A DNA stretch of 64,000 bases from Chloranthus sessilifolius (lineage: Eukaryota > Streptophyta > Magnoliopsida > Chloranthales > Chloranthaceae). A program made the translations under genes and the position numbers. A model generated the notes under the pieces. That model was not told the DNA's origin. It worked only from the letters and a program-made list of their open reading frames with translations, and did no database searches. The DNA is taken from contig CM037590.1 in assembly GCA_021018995.1 (NCBI GenBank), positions 80,756,097 through 80,820,096 of the forward strand, given 5' to 3'. This document shows, piece after piece, positions 44,695-56,156 of the stretch (position 1 is its first letter; every line of letters starts with the position of its first letter).

Positions 44695-45932
44695 CAGATG
44701 TCCCTCTTCGGCGCACTCTTGCGAAGTAAGAACATATCGAAGAAGTAGACACCCCTCATTTGAGGTGTCTTCTCATTTATCTCCAGAAATCACAAATATG
44801 AACTAGGGATGCTGACATAACATGCTTGGCTTTCTTATCTATCAGCACAAGCTAACATGGAGCATTCGAGGGCCCAATGGTAGTTGTCGAAAGGCATGTT
44901 CCATGCCGTGGATGCCGAGGAGTGATCTCGTCGCGTATCGCGACCCGCTGTCATAGACAGTCGATGGGGGAAGTCAGTGTATCCTATTTCGTGGGTGCAA
45001 AGGGCATCTCGTCGCAGGGCGTGACCTACTGCGAGTGACAGTCAAACGGAAAGGAGAATCACCATATCATAATCTGTGGGTGCAAGGGGCATCCCGTCGC
45101 ATGTCATGACCTGCTGCAAGGGGAAGTCAAACAGAGGTATATGATGCAATCGAAGTACTGGGAGACATCATAAAAATGTCCATGAGGTCAAAGGACCAAT
45201 AATAATACAATGTAATATAATGTCGAAGGCTTTCGCAAATCATGTCAGACCGGGCGCGTCATTGCTCACACCAATGCGCGTTAGGCGTTCCTTTTCTAAT
45301 AGGCGTTTGTAAATTCTTAGATTAAATATACTCATTGTTCAGTTTCCGAGGGGAATGGCCAGTTTGGGCTGGCAGTTGGGCTGGTAATTGAAGTGAATTT
45401 TGGTAGGTGAATCTCTTTGTATATTTATTCTTTGGTTTCTTCTTTTTGTTTTTGTTGCCTTAGGAGGAAAGGATTTTTTTAGAAGTAAGTGGTAAGAGTT
45501 TTTGTTTTCTTTTTTTTTGGAAGTATTTTTTTGGTTTCCCTTTTTTTTCTTTTTAAAAGTAAGGGGTTTTGAAATTTTGGGATTTTTAATTTAAGATCAA
45601 TTCTGTGGTAAAACGTAAAAAAATGTGGCTCCCGAGACATCGCTGAGCAGATCCACCGGTACGGGATTTGTGGACCCGACCGTTGATGTGGTTGTTAAGA
45701 TGACACTTGGCATGCCAGATGCTCTGTCTAACCTTCTCGACGAACACTGATAATTGTCTCTTATGGGAAGACTACAGTGATTTGTGAGTTGAGAGAGATG
45801 AGTTTTGAAAACATTTGGCTTAATCATAGCTAACTATATTTATAAGAAACATCGAGTAATTGAAACAGGCCAAGATAAGGAAAGCGCACTGGGTGATGTG
45901 GTCCGTGATGGGACCGATGGATTGTTGGGGTG
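44695..45932. other. Repeat-rich non-coding region left of element D
   Basis: No gene is visible. GTAGACACCCCTCATTTG at 44749-44766 resembles another LTR start, with a 10-bp inverted repeat. Three units of about 81-85 bp (from about 44925, 45006 and 45091) share ATCTCGTCGC and GGTGCAA phrases. 45195-45932 has poly-T-rich runs and nothing recognisable. The region continues at 57947 after element D and may be the U3 of a plus-strand Tat-type LTR. Confidence 0.45.
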
Positions 45933-45937
45933 ATACT
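45933..45937. repeat. Target site duplication ATACT, left copy (element D)
   Basis: ATACT directly precedes the TGTTGTTGCC start of LTR D and is repeated exactly at 57942-57946. Confidence 0.93.
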
Positions 45938-47710
45938 TGTTGTTGCCTAACATGTGCCTGATTTATGTGTGTTTTGAATGACGAATTAATGAATATTAAG
46001 TTACATAATTTTAAATTATGAAAGAGATATCAGCACATTGAGGGCTAACAATAGCCTGCAAGATCAGGGCCAATTGTAGTAAGTTTTAAAAGTAAGTATA
46101 TTAAAGATCGTCCACAGAGAATTTGTCTGAAATATGAGATAGACCTCCAGATCTGTGCTACGATCCGCTCTATAATTATCTAGAAAGCGTATAAAAGAGA
46201 GTGTTGGGTTTTGTCACGTGCTTAACTAAAAGCAAATAAAGAAAAGAACTAACTAATGATCCAGATCCAAGTTGGGGAAGTGATTAAAATAAATCAAATG
46301 GAGAAATAATAACTTTCGTGATTTCGCTTTGAATTTTAATGGAGAATCAACTAAAACAGAGTTGATTCAATCTTCATCTGCTACCAAAGAAGATGTAAGA
46401 GAAATAAATCAATTAAGGAAGGGTTTAGACTTATGGTTATGATCTGGCCCACTTAAATGGTCAAGATCATCCAATAGTTGTTGACCTATCCTCAATTCGA
46501 ACATGAACATCATCAGCAAGTGCGTAACTAGGTTACCAACGCTAATTCGCATGAGTAATGAATCAAGGAAATTGCATGCAAAGTAGTGAATCTAAAGGAG
46601 TCTAATGCACTAAGGTGATCAATAAGAACCCTTGACATGAATCCAATGGAGAAAACAACGACAACCTTTAAATTCAATCTTACAATTACTGAAAGCACGG
46701 CTAGAGGACCTCGGACTTTTGAATCCAATCTCCTTGGAGTTACAAATAGCTCTCGTAAACTCTCAAAAGCAAATACAAAAGAAGCTATTACAGTGCAGAC
46801 AAGCTATCCGAAAGCGGGGAAATAGAAATGAACTCAAAATCTGGATGCCACAATTGGGCAAATGTCTTCTATTTATAGCTTTCCCTTGATCCTCGGAATT
46901 GACCAATCAAGTGTTCAGATCTGGATTGCCCAATGGCGCTTGAGCACGGGATCGGATCTGTTCGCCAATGAAAATGCTCGACCGTTCACCAATCAGCGCT
47001 AGAAGCATCAATCTATGGAATTCAAAAATCTGTTTGAGCTTCTAGAAGTTCCCGCCAAGTAATTCAAACTTTGAGCGCCCACATGGGGTAGAATATGCCT
47101 TGGATCGTGCCTCAAATCTTCTCGGAATGTTCCTTGTCTTTAATTGCATTAGCGCAGAGATTCCTAAAATACCCTTTGAACGAGCTGTAATTCTCCAAAA
47201 TGCCGTTTAGAGTTTAAGGGCCTTTTAGAAAGCATTTTGGCTCCGGAAGTTCTTTTCAAAAGGACTTTGGCTTCGAAGTTCTTTTCAAAGGACTTTGGCT
47301 TGAAGTTCTTTTCAAAAAGGACTTTGGCTTCGAAGTTCTTTTCGCAAAGGTAAATCTTCTATTCTTTACTTTGCAGTTTATTCTCCTCCGCCGTAATCTG
47401 GTTCTTTGCGAATTGTAAATATTCTTTGTAATTGAGCTTTAACTTGATTTCTTCTTTGCGAATGGATCCCTCTTCTTCTTGGTCTTTTCTTGCTCTTTTA
47501 GGACCTTTTTAGCCATTGCCGAGGCTATTTCTTTACTCCTCTTTGAGCTTGACATGAGTTGTCACTTTTGATCATTTTAGGATGCTTTTTGGACTTGGAA
47601 CTGTCTAATTGGTTAGTGTAAAATGCACACTAAAGCACTTATTTAGTCTTCTCAAGGGTCTTTCAAAGCTCATGTTTAGGGGTGAAAAATGGTATTTTCA
47701 CTACTTAACA
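45938..47710 (-). repeat. 3' LTR of element D (left copy)
   Basis: 1773 bp, TGTTGTTGCC to TACTTAACA in plus orientation. TATA box at 46871-46879 (plus ATTTATAGC). Motif array at 47150-47480. Confidence 0.93.
47150..47480 (-). repeat. CGCAAAGGACTTTGG motif array in LTR D
   Basis: GAAGTTCTTTT and AGGACTTTGGCTT words repeat four to five times at about 33-bp spacing (47230-47345), with further TTTGCGAAT words after. The right LTR has the same at about 57470-57690. Confidence 0.7.
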
Positions 47711-47747
47711 CACCCCAAACCTAAGCTTTGCTAGTCCCCGAGCAAAG
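47711..47747 (-). other. Polypurine tract and adjacent hairpin, element D
   Basis: The minus strand reads AGGTTTGGGGTG (47711-47722) beside the 3' LTR. A hairpin CTTTGCT (47726-47732) / AGCAAAG (47741-47747) follows, at the same place and with the same arms as in element C. Confidence 0.75.
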
Positions 47748-49240
47748 AAACATAAAAACAAAGTAAAGAGCCACTTTGTAGGAAGCAGTGCATTTAGCAT
47801 ATGCAACAAGCCTTTTCAACCCCTAGGTGGTCCCTAGAGGAGGAGTGAACTCTCCGAGGGTTTTCAAAGGAAGGTACCCACAAACTTCTCCATGAAATGT
47901 TAACATCGGTGCAAAATTATCAAATGAGCAATCAAGGAGCAGGATTAGTTACTCTTGAATCAATGATGAAACAGAAAATTTGATTATTGTTTGCACAGAA
48001 TTTAAACATTTTAAGAACCTCATGAATGTTTCAATATTTCCAATCCGTGAGCAGCCATAGAAAATTGTACAAATGTGCCAAAGAAGTGAGCTCATCATCT
48101 GAATAAAAATTAGGTTGTAAGTCATACTTATTATGCTCAAGTTCCAACCCAAACACTCCAGTGGTATACTCTCATCGTTGTTTTTGTTGAGGGTTCATTT
48201 TCACTCAAGCTCAAGAGCGCTTACATCTCCCAAATGGATCTGTAAGCATGAGCATAGGCATGATTCTTAGGCAATGGCATCATTGACATCTCCTCACCAT
48301 AGATTGGGTCACTTCTTATCTCCACATGACAAATCACTCAACTTTGGATCACAAGGGCTTTTAATCTAGGTTTGTTTGTATGGCTTATGGAGTGAAGTTT
48401 CAAGGAAAGGCGGTTTGAGCAGGGGTTTGAATTTGAGAACTCAGAAGTGCAGGAGATGGTTCATGACTCCACCTTTTGAGTTTAGCTTCTTTCTTTCGAG
48501 ATTCTCACATTCACAAAGGATCGTTCTTTCTTTGATCTTGCATTTTTCATCATAAGGTCCTTTTTTGCCTTTTTGCTTGCAACTTTTTCACATTGTTTGT
48601 CTCCCTTTCCATATTGCTTTTTGAGGTATTTCTCTTCATTTTCTTGATGTTGCCCGTAAATGGTCCATCTTGATTCTTTCTCCTTTACCTCTCAATTCTC
48701 GAGTGAGGGAAGGCTGAATTGGTTCCATAGGTTCATGCAAGTACTTTTGGGTATTTTTTGATGAAGAATTGTAGGATTTATAGCTCAAATGGGGTACAAA
48801 CAGCAGAATTTTTCTTGGTTGGTTCTTAGGTTCAAGCCGTCCAAGAAGGCCTTGATCTTTTCCTCGCCTTCATGAGTGTCATATTTGTTTTAATTTGGAG
48901 TTTCCTAACTTCTAGTGGATCTAATGCCTCACCCAATCCTTTGAATCGTAAAAAATTGCCTCACCACTCTTCAACAGAGATGGAAAATATATGGGCTCAA
49001 TTCTCACCTTTGGTTATGGTTTTTCCTTGAGCTTTTAAGTATGTCTTTACCTTTTTCTCTTCCCATGACTTGCTAAATGTCGATACGAGGGTTTTCATGG
49101 TGCTAACATCATGGAAATGTAGAATATTGAAAGGTTTATGATGTCTAAATTTTGCAAAGGTCATGATTCTTAAGTAAAATAAACTAATGCTAATGCAAGG
49201 TAAGGGAGAATACAAAGTTGAAAAGTGGTTTGGGTACAAA
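47748..49240 (-). other. Element D 3' non-coding region
   Basis: No gene. It aligns with 25559-27188 of C and the left end of A, including the CCATAGATTGG block near 48296 and the TTTGGATCACAAGG block near 48343. Small losses are frequent. Confidence 0.65.
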
Positions 49241-50160
49241 AGGTGGTAGTGGAAAGCACTAGGACAAAGTTATTGGGTTACTTGTGAGGCAACATGACGA
49301 AAATCGGGGTGAGGTGGTAACCTAAGTAGGGGATGAGCTCCAATGTGGAAAAATGGGTAATTTGAAAGCTATTCACCAAAAAGTGTAAAATCTAATGCCA
49401 AATGATGGTATCCTGGTGCAAAGCACCCAAAAGCTAGTCACTTATGAAATGGTTCTTGTAAAAAATGGAGGGGTTAGGTGAATGTGGAGCAAGATTCATG
49501 ATTGACCCTTTGTTGATGATGGGTATGTGAAGCATGGGAGCACATATGTCATGGTTCATGTACACATTGAGGGGTCCATAGGTGGTTGTTCAAGTGCCCA
49601 CCCACACTTGCAGGTCCAGAATATTCAGTTCATGATCCACTATCATTATGGCTACATGTTCCTGGAATGGGTTCAAGAATGCAGGCAGGGCAAGATGCAA
49701 GGGGGCATGTGGATCTCTTGTATCTCATTCTCCTCAACATAGACTTGTCGACTTTCTGCCAAAGTTATGGGGGTGAGGACTTCAAAGGGCTCTTCCTATC
49801 TATGTCAAACTTGGCTCTTAGGAGGGTAATTAGTCTTCCAAAGGGGAGGCCAAATTTTCTTTCTTCTTTATCTTGCACTCACATCAGCCATTGCTTCCAG
49901 GATGAGCATGGGGGCATTGAAAAATTGCCCTTAATCAAAAGTGGCAAACATAAGGATTTCTCGTCTTTCCCATATTTAAAATGGAGGAAAACAAAGGACA
50001 CAATGCTACAGATTTAGATTTTTCTAAAAGATTGAGCGAGAATGGATAGAAAAATACCACGATCTAAGGTTTGTGCTTGAAGTCGCTTTGTTTGTAAAGA
50101 TCGCCTAACTGGCTCTACCTTTGTGATCTCGAAAAATGGAAACGCCAAACAATTAGGAAC
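49241..50160. other. Unexplained segment of element D in the env-like position
   Basis: Neither strand shows the env-like core seen in A and C. A plus-strand frame of 143 codons (49586-50017) and an overlapping one (49527-49742) exist but match nothing I recognise. The segment lacks the obvious small-indel breaks of its neighbours, since long frames survive. It may be captured DNA or a decayed env-like gene. Confidence 0.4.
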
Positions 50161-50600
50161 AAATGGTGATATCTTTGTGGAGCTCGTGTGAGAAGAGAGT
50201 GAGCTATGGTTTTAGTGGAGCGCTGCAGAGAGTGTTTGCAAATACAAAGCTAACTTCAAAACGACTAAATATACTTGAAGCTAAAATCGCAAAGCACCTT
50301 TAAGTTTTCGAAATATTCCAAAGAGCCCTTTTTTTCTATTTCGAATGGCAAAGTGCCTTCGACAAGTAGATAGCTTCGAAAAGTTTATTTCGCAAGGGAC
50401 TTAGCATCGCACTTCTATTCAAAAGGAACTGTTAACATAACTATTCGAAAGAACATCTTTCTTTTCGAGCGTAGTTCATTGTACCCGTAATCTATTCAAT
50501 AGAACTTTGGGCTTTTCAAAAGTAGTTTTTGCTTTGATTTGAACTTTTAAGTGTATTTAAACTATGCTAACAAGAAAAGAGAAAACAGAAATTAAAAAAC
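50161..50600 (-). promoter_or_regulatory. Promoter-like spacer downstream of pol (element D)
   Basis: Words such as TCGCAAAG, TTTCGAA and TTTCGCAAGGGA recur about nine times (50287-50480), resembling the LTR D array, followed in minus sense by a CTCTCTGCAG and CTCACTCTCTTCTC leader. The position matches the spacers of A and C. Confidence 0.4.
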
Positions 50601-50639
50601 TATGTTGTACAAACATAATATACAATTTTATACCATCGA

Positions 50640-53600
50640 TTGTTGGAGATTGGATGATGATGGGCAAAGACAGTTCTCGAGTGTTGTCAATGCATGGCTT
50701 GAGCCTCGACCATTTACCTTAAGGATTCTTCCATCCTTGGGATCTGAAATATCCACAACCCCGAGGGGAGGCCTTGATGACAGTATGGCCCTTCCCATCC
50801 GGATCTCAATTTGCCGTGAAAGAATTTAAGTTTAGAGTTGAATAACCATACCTTGGACCCCGGTATGAACTCTTTTCTCATTAAACTCCTATCATGAAAT
50901 GATTTGACTTTCTCCTTATACAACTGGAGCTTGTATAAGCATCCATCCGCAGCTCTTCCAATTCAAAGAGTTGAAGTTTCCGTGATTACCAAAGGTAAGT
51001 TAGATCCATATTAAATGTTTTAATAGCCCGTAAAGCTTTGTATTCTAACCCATCGGCAAATGACATGCTTTGCCATAGACCGCCTAAAAGGGGACATTCC
51101 AATTGGAGTTTTGTAGGCGCTTTGTATGCCCACAAAGCATCATTAAGCTTAAAGGACCAAATCCTTTTCTTTCTTCTTCACGCTTTTTTCCAAAATGTGT
51201 TTGATTTCTCTATTTGAAATTCCACTTGTCCCACCGTTTGTGGATGATAGGGAGTGGCTACTCTATGAGTGATGAGTACTTTTTAATAGAGAGTCAAACT
51301 ATTGCAAAAATGGCTTCCCCATCACCGATGATGGCTCTGGGAATCCAAACTGGAAAAATGTGGTCCTTGAGAAATTTCAAAACCACTTTGTGATCATTTG
51401 ATTTAGTAGCTATGGCTTCAATCCACTTGGAGACATAGTCCACTACCAAGATGAAATTATTTCCATTAGAAGGAGGAAAGGGCCCATAAAATCTATTCCC
51501 CATACATCAAACAACTCAACCACCGTGAATAGGTCAGAGAGGCATTGAGTTTCTTTTGAAATGCCCAATTTTGGCGCTTCGCAAGATTTACAAAGGTCAG
51601 AAGGCATCTTTAAAGATTGTGGGCCAATAGAAACCACATGCAGAATTTTGCAATTGCTTTGTTACCATGAAATGGCCTCCACAGCCCTGCTCATGACACA
51701 TTGACAATATGCCGAGAATTCATGGTCGGGACACATCTTCGATCACTTGGTTCCGCATAATTCTTGAATAGATAAGGATCTTCCCAAATGAAATGTTTAA
51801 CTCGTGAGAAGAAAAGATCTTTATCCATTCGATTCCAATGTTGAGGAATCTGTCCCAAGAGCCAAGAAGTTGACTATGTTTGCAAACCAAGGATCGTGGG
51901 TATTGATGGCAAAAGTTGCTCATCGTGAAATGATTCATTAATGGGTAAGCTATCATCCTCATTGAGAATTCGATAGGTGATCACCACCACATTTTCCACT
52001 CCTTTCTTATCCTTAATCAGAGATCAAACTCCGTAATAGGAGGATCCACCGATTAATCTGGCTTGGTATCCTTCTTAGATGTAAGGTATTTTAGGGCGAG
52101 TGGTCAAAACACCACAATTTGTGAACCTAAAACATAAGACCCTGAATTTTTCCAATGCAAACACAATGGCCAGCAGCCTCTTTCTCGCTTGTTGTGTAGT
52201 TGAGCTGGGCATCTATCATGGATCCGGCTGCATAAGCTATGACATGGGGAAGCTTATCTTTCTCGCCCTAGGACAGCTCCTAGGGCATAGTCTGATGCAT
52301 CACATCACTCAAAGGGCACCGAATAGTCGTGGGACTGCAAGATGGGAGCCTAAATCGACATTTCTTAAGGACCTCAAAGGCTGTCATGCATTCATTAGTA
52401 AACACAAAAGGAACATCTTGACACAAGAAATGACAGAGTGGCTTGGAAATTTTATCGAAATCTTTGATGAACCTCCTATAAAACTCGCATGCCCTAAGAA
52501 ACTTCCGATTTGCTTAACAGCCTGGGAGGAGGCAAATGTGCAATTAGATCAATTTTTGCTTGGTCCACCTCTATGCCTTTATGGGAGACCACATGTCCTA
52601 GGACAATGCCTTGGGTGACCATAAAATGACTCTTTTCCCAGCTTAGAACCAAATTGGTTTCTTCACATCTTTGCAACACCAACTTGAGGTGGTGTAAGCA
52701 TTGGGAAAAGCTGTCTCCATAAATTGAAAAGTCATCCATGAAGATCTCCATGAACTGATCAATCATGTCCAAAAAGATGGCATACATGCATCTTTGAAAA
52801 GTAGCAGGGGCATTGCAAAGACCAAAGGGCATCCTCCTATAGGCAAAAGTGCCAAAGGGGCAGGTGAAGGTGGTCTATTCTTGGTCCTGGTACAGGATCT
52901 GGTTGTAACCAGAGTACCCATCAAGGAAGCGAGTAAGCTTTACTCGCAAGTTTATCAAGGATTTGGTCAATGAAGGAGGGGAAATGGTCTTTCCTTGTCA
53001 TGGTATTTAATTTTCTGTAGTCTATGCAACCCTCCATCCAGCTTGTTTGTCCGGTGGACATAAGTTCACCGATTCAGATTTACTAACAAAGGATGCTGAT
53101 TTCTTAGGCACCACCGTGGGTGCTACCTAAGCAGAATCAAAATGGGGTAAATGACCCAAAGATTCAGCAAATTGACAACTTCCTTCATTACCACTTCTTG
53201 CATGTGAGGATTCAACCTTCTTTGCATTTCTCTAGAAGGCTTGGCATCCTCTTCCGTGGATCTTATGCATGCATACCGGGTTTATTCCTCCTAAATCAAG
53301 CAATGGTCCAAATTACTTTCTTGTGTTGCTTAGAACTACCAACAGCCTCTTCTTGCTCCTTTGTAAGGGAGGAAGAAATAATCATGTAGTGTTTGATGAT
53401 CTCCCAAAACACATATTTCAGATTTTTGGGGAGCCGTTTTGAGTTCCAATTGTGTGCCGAGAAAAGAGGGCAAAGAAAGGTACCTTGGTAATTTGTGGAA
53501 GAGGGAGAGGAGCAGTCTCCAAGAGAGAGAACTTGATGATTGTGGTGAGTGCCTTGCACAAAGTGCACTCTTTGAATTTGATCTCCTTTTCCTTCTTTCT

Positions 53601-54256
53601 CAAGGATTCCCAATCATTTTTAGTTCTTGGTGGAGTCTTTACCTGCAGTAAATGTTTGCAAAGACTCCTCCACAAGTTCATCAATGATGTCAACATGGAA
53701 AGCATTCCTCACAGAGAATTGAGGTTGAGTAACAAAGATTATACAACATTCAATTTGACTTTCATATTTCCAAAAGACACCTTCCATGATGCCGACACTG
53801 CATTGAATGCATGCATTAGTCAGAGCTGTGAATGGTCTTCCCTAAAATGACAGGATGGAAGTGGTACTTTTGGTTGGTTCCATGTCCAACACCAAAAGTC
53901 AGCAGGGTAGAAAAATTTGTCTACTCCTACCAAAACATCTTCAATCAATCCCCATAGGTTTTCTCTCTCAGATCTGCCTAGTTGTAACACCACTTGAGTG
54001 GGTTTCAATTCTCCCAAACCTAGCTTCTCATAGATGTAATAGGAAGTGTTGACACTAGCTCCAGATCTAGCAAGGCTTTCTCAATGGTGTGCTCCCAATG
54101 ATGCAGGGATTGTGGGGATTCCAGGATCTTGCATCTTAGGTGGTGTTGCAATTGGATAGCACTTGGTTGATTTTCCACAAAGAAAGGCCTTCTTAGATAA
54201 ATGTATCCTAGATTGCCTTTTGTGGGTGCACACTCCTTGAGAAATTTAGTATGCAT
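50640..54256 (-). pseudogene. Pol remnant (element D)
   Basis: Pieces in order, minus sense: protease region 54256-53820 (GELKPTQVVLQLGRSERENL; DLGAS motif lost to indels), linker 53705-53296, RT 52832-52494 (MPFGLCNAPATFQRCMY, FMDD box, VLGHVVSHKGIEVDQAK), RNase H shreds about 52400-51980, integrase zinc finger about 51720-51540, integrase core 51503-51294 ([17 protein letters not shown]) and C-terminus 50923-50714 ([24 protein letters not shown]). Frames shift many times. The order and blocks match element C. Inactive. Confidence 0.85.
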
Positions 54257-54859
54257 AGGACTGCTTTGATTGCATCAAGGAGGTAGATTAATTTTAACTT
54301 GCTTGAATGTCTCCATCATTTCCTCAATTTTGTGTTTCCTTTGTCAAAAGGAGAAACTGACTTCATTGCATGAGGGAATGGGAGGTGGGAACAAATCTCT
54401 CCTCCTCATCTTTTTCAACAATTTTTTATTTTTCTGCTTTTCATTTTTTGAATTTTTCGATGTAAATCAACAACCTCATTGTTTTCATCCAAATTGTGTT
54501 CTCGCACTTGTTCTTCTTCTTCTTTCCTCTTCACTACCCACTGTGTTTTTTATTATACTTCCACTTCTCAAAGTGGTCACAGCCTTTAATCTCCTCATGG
54601 CCATTTGAGGATTCTCCAACCATGAACCCCTTAGGATTGTTCAAAGGTCGCTGGTAGTTTACCCTCCTCTCTCTTAGCTAATGAATTTGAGAGTTGGCCC
54701 AAAGTTTCTTCAATTTTTTAATGCTCGACTGTGAAGGTTCATACCGAGATAGAGTTCCAAGATTTTGAAGTGAACTCAAGACCCGCTTCTTCAAAGGTCA
54801 GGATCTAGGAGGGCAGGGCTGGTGTAGATCACGCATGGCTTGTTGTTGGTTAGGTCTGA

Positions 54860-55981
54860 AAAATTTGATTTATTATAAAATTTCACGATATGGTGAAAGG
54901 TGTTTGAAAGGTAATTGATTTTGGGTCAGCTGTTGGGCCGGTAATTTCGATTCCACCTCGAGATTAGGATGAGATCTCCATGGGTAGTCATTGCGATTGC
55001 ATCTGCCCATAAGATCGATGCATGAGCTTGTTCCATCATGAGTTCGAAATTGTGATGCGTATGACATTGATCAATTGGAATGAGTAGGGGACCGCATATC
55101 GACATGCCCTCTACTCTTGACCCATTTGGAGCTTTAAATGAGTCCATCACTATCAAATTTTGTGGTCAAATTATCCACTTTCCTTTCCAAATTTCATTGA
55201 CTTCATAAACTTTCCTCTTGTGAATTGGGGATTATTCACCCGGATTCTCGTTTGTGATAGATTCCCGCTCGGGTTGAATTTTTCTCCAATCACCTCAAAG
55301 AGGTCCCAAACCTCTTCAACTGCCTTTTTTGTAAGTAGGTACCTCCACAAGAGGCATCCACTATGTTCTTGTTCTTCCGATCAATTCCTTGATAGAAGCT
55401 TTGAACAAGCCGCCATTTAGGAATTTGATGGTGAGGGCATTGTCTTAATAGCTTTTTTGAATCTTTCCCATGCTTCATGGAAAGTTTCAATGAGTTTTGG
55501 GAAGAAAGAGATGATGCTTTGTCTTAGTTGGCTGGTTTTAGTCATTGGGAAATATTTTGACAAAATTGACATTGCAAATCATTCCATGATGTGATGTTTG
55601 GTGCTAACATAGATAACCATGCTCTAGCTTTGTCCTTTAATGAAAAGGAAAGAGCCTGCTTGGTTGCCTCTCGACCAAGTCCATTTATGTTAAATGTTGT
55701 GCACAAAGCCAGAAATTCATCAATGTGCTTGTAAGGATCTTCTTTACTTAATCCATGAAATGAAGGCAGCATTTGGATGGTTGATGATTTGATCTCATAA
55801 TTTCCCTCCACCGTGGGAAATTGAATGCGAAAGGGAATTATAGGCACCAGAGCAAAGTAGTCTCTTAACAATCTAGGTTCGTCACCCATTGTAGCGAACT
55901 CGTGGTGTATGTCTGCTTCTTAGGAGTCTTTCAACTTCAATTAAAAGGAGAATCTCGGTTGAGAGTTCTCCTACCAAACAT
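54860..55981 (-). pseudogene. gag: Gag (element D)
   Basis: The start is taken at the ATG at 55981 in the same context as A, B and C. Blocks: EDPYKHIDEFLALCTTFNI and FSLKDKARAWLSMLAPN in 55889-55542, CPHHQIPKWRLVQSFYQGI and VDASCGGTYL in 55490-55290, then broken remnants with a Gln-rich end. At least four frameshifts. The leader 55982-56135 holds no gene; 54257-54859 is the decayed gag-protease linker. Confidence 0.8.
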
Positions 55982-56135
55982 ACAACGCAGAGAATTTGGT
56001 ACCATAAACCGTCAATTAGGTGCTTTCCTTTCCTTTACGCATGTATTTGTAACGCATGTAGATAACAATGAAAAATGAATTAATAAATAATAAATAAAAG
56101 AGAATAAAACATAGGTCTATCTATTTTAGAACAAA

Positions 56136-56150
56136 TTCCCAACGACGCCA
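56136..56150 (-). other. Primer binding site (tRNA-Asp type), element D
   Basis: The minus strand reads TGGCGTCGTTGGGAA, a decayed form of the tRNA-Asp complement with a short internal loss, six bases from the LTR. Confidence 0.75.
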
Positions 56151-56156
56151 AAAACT

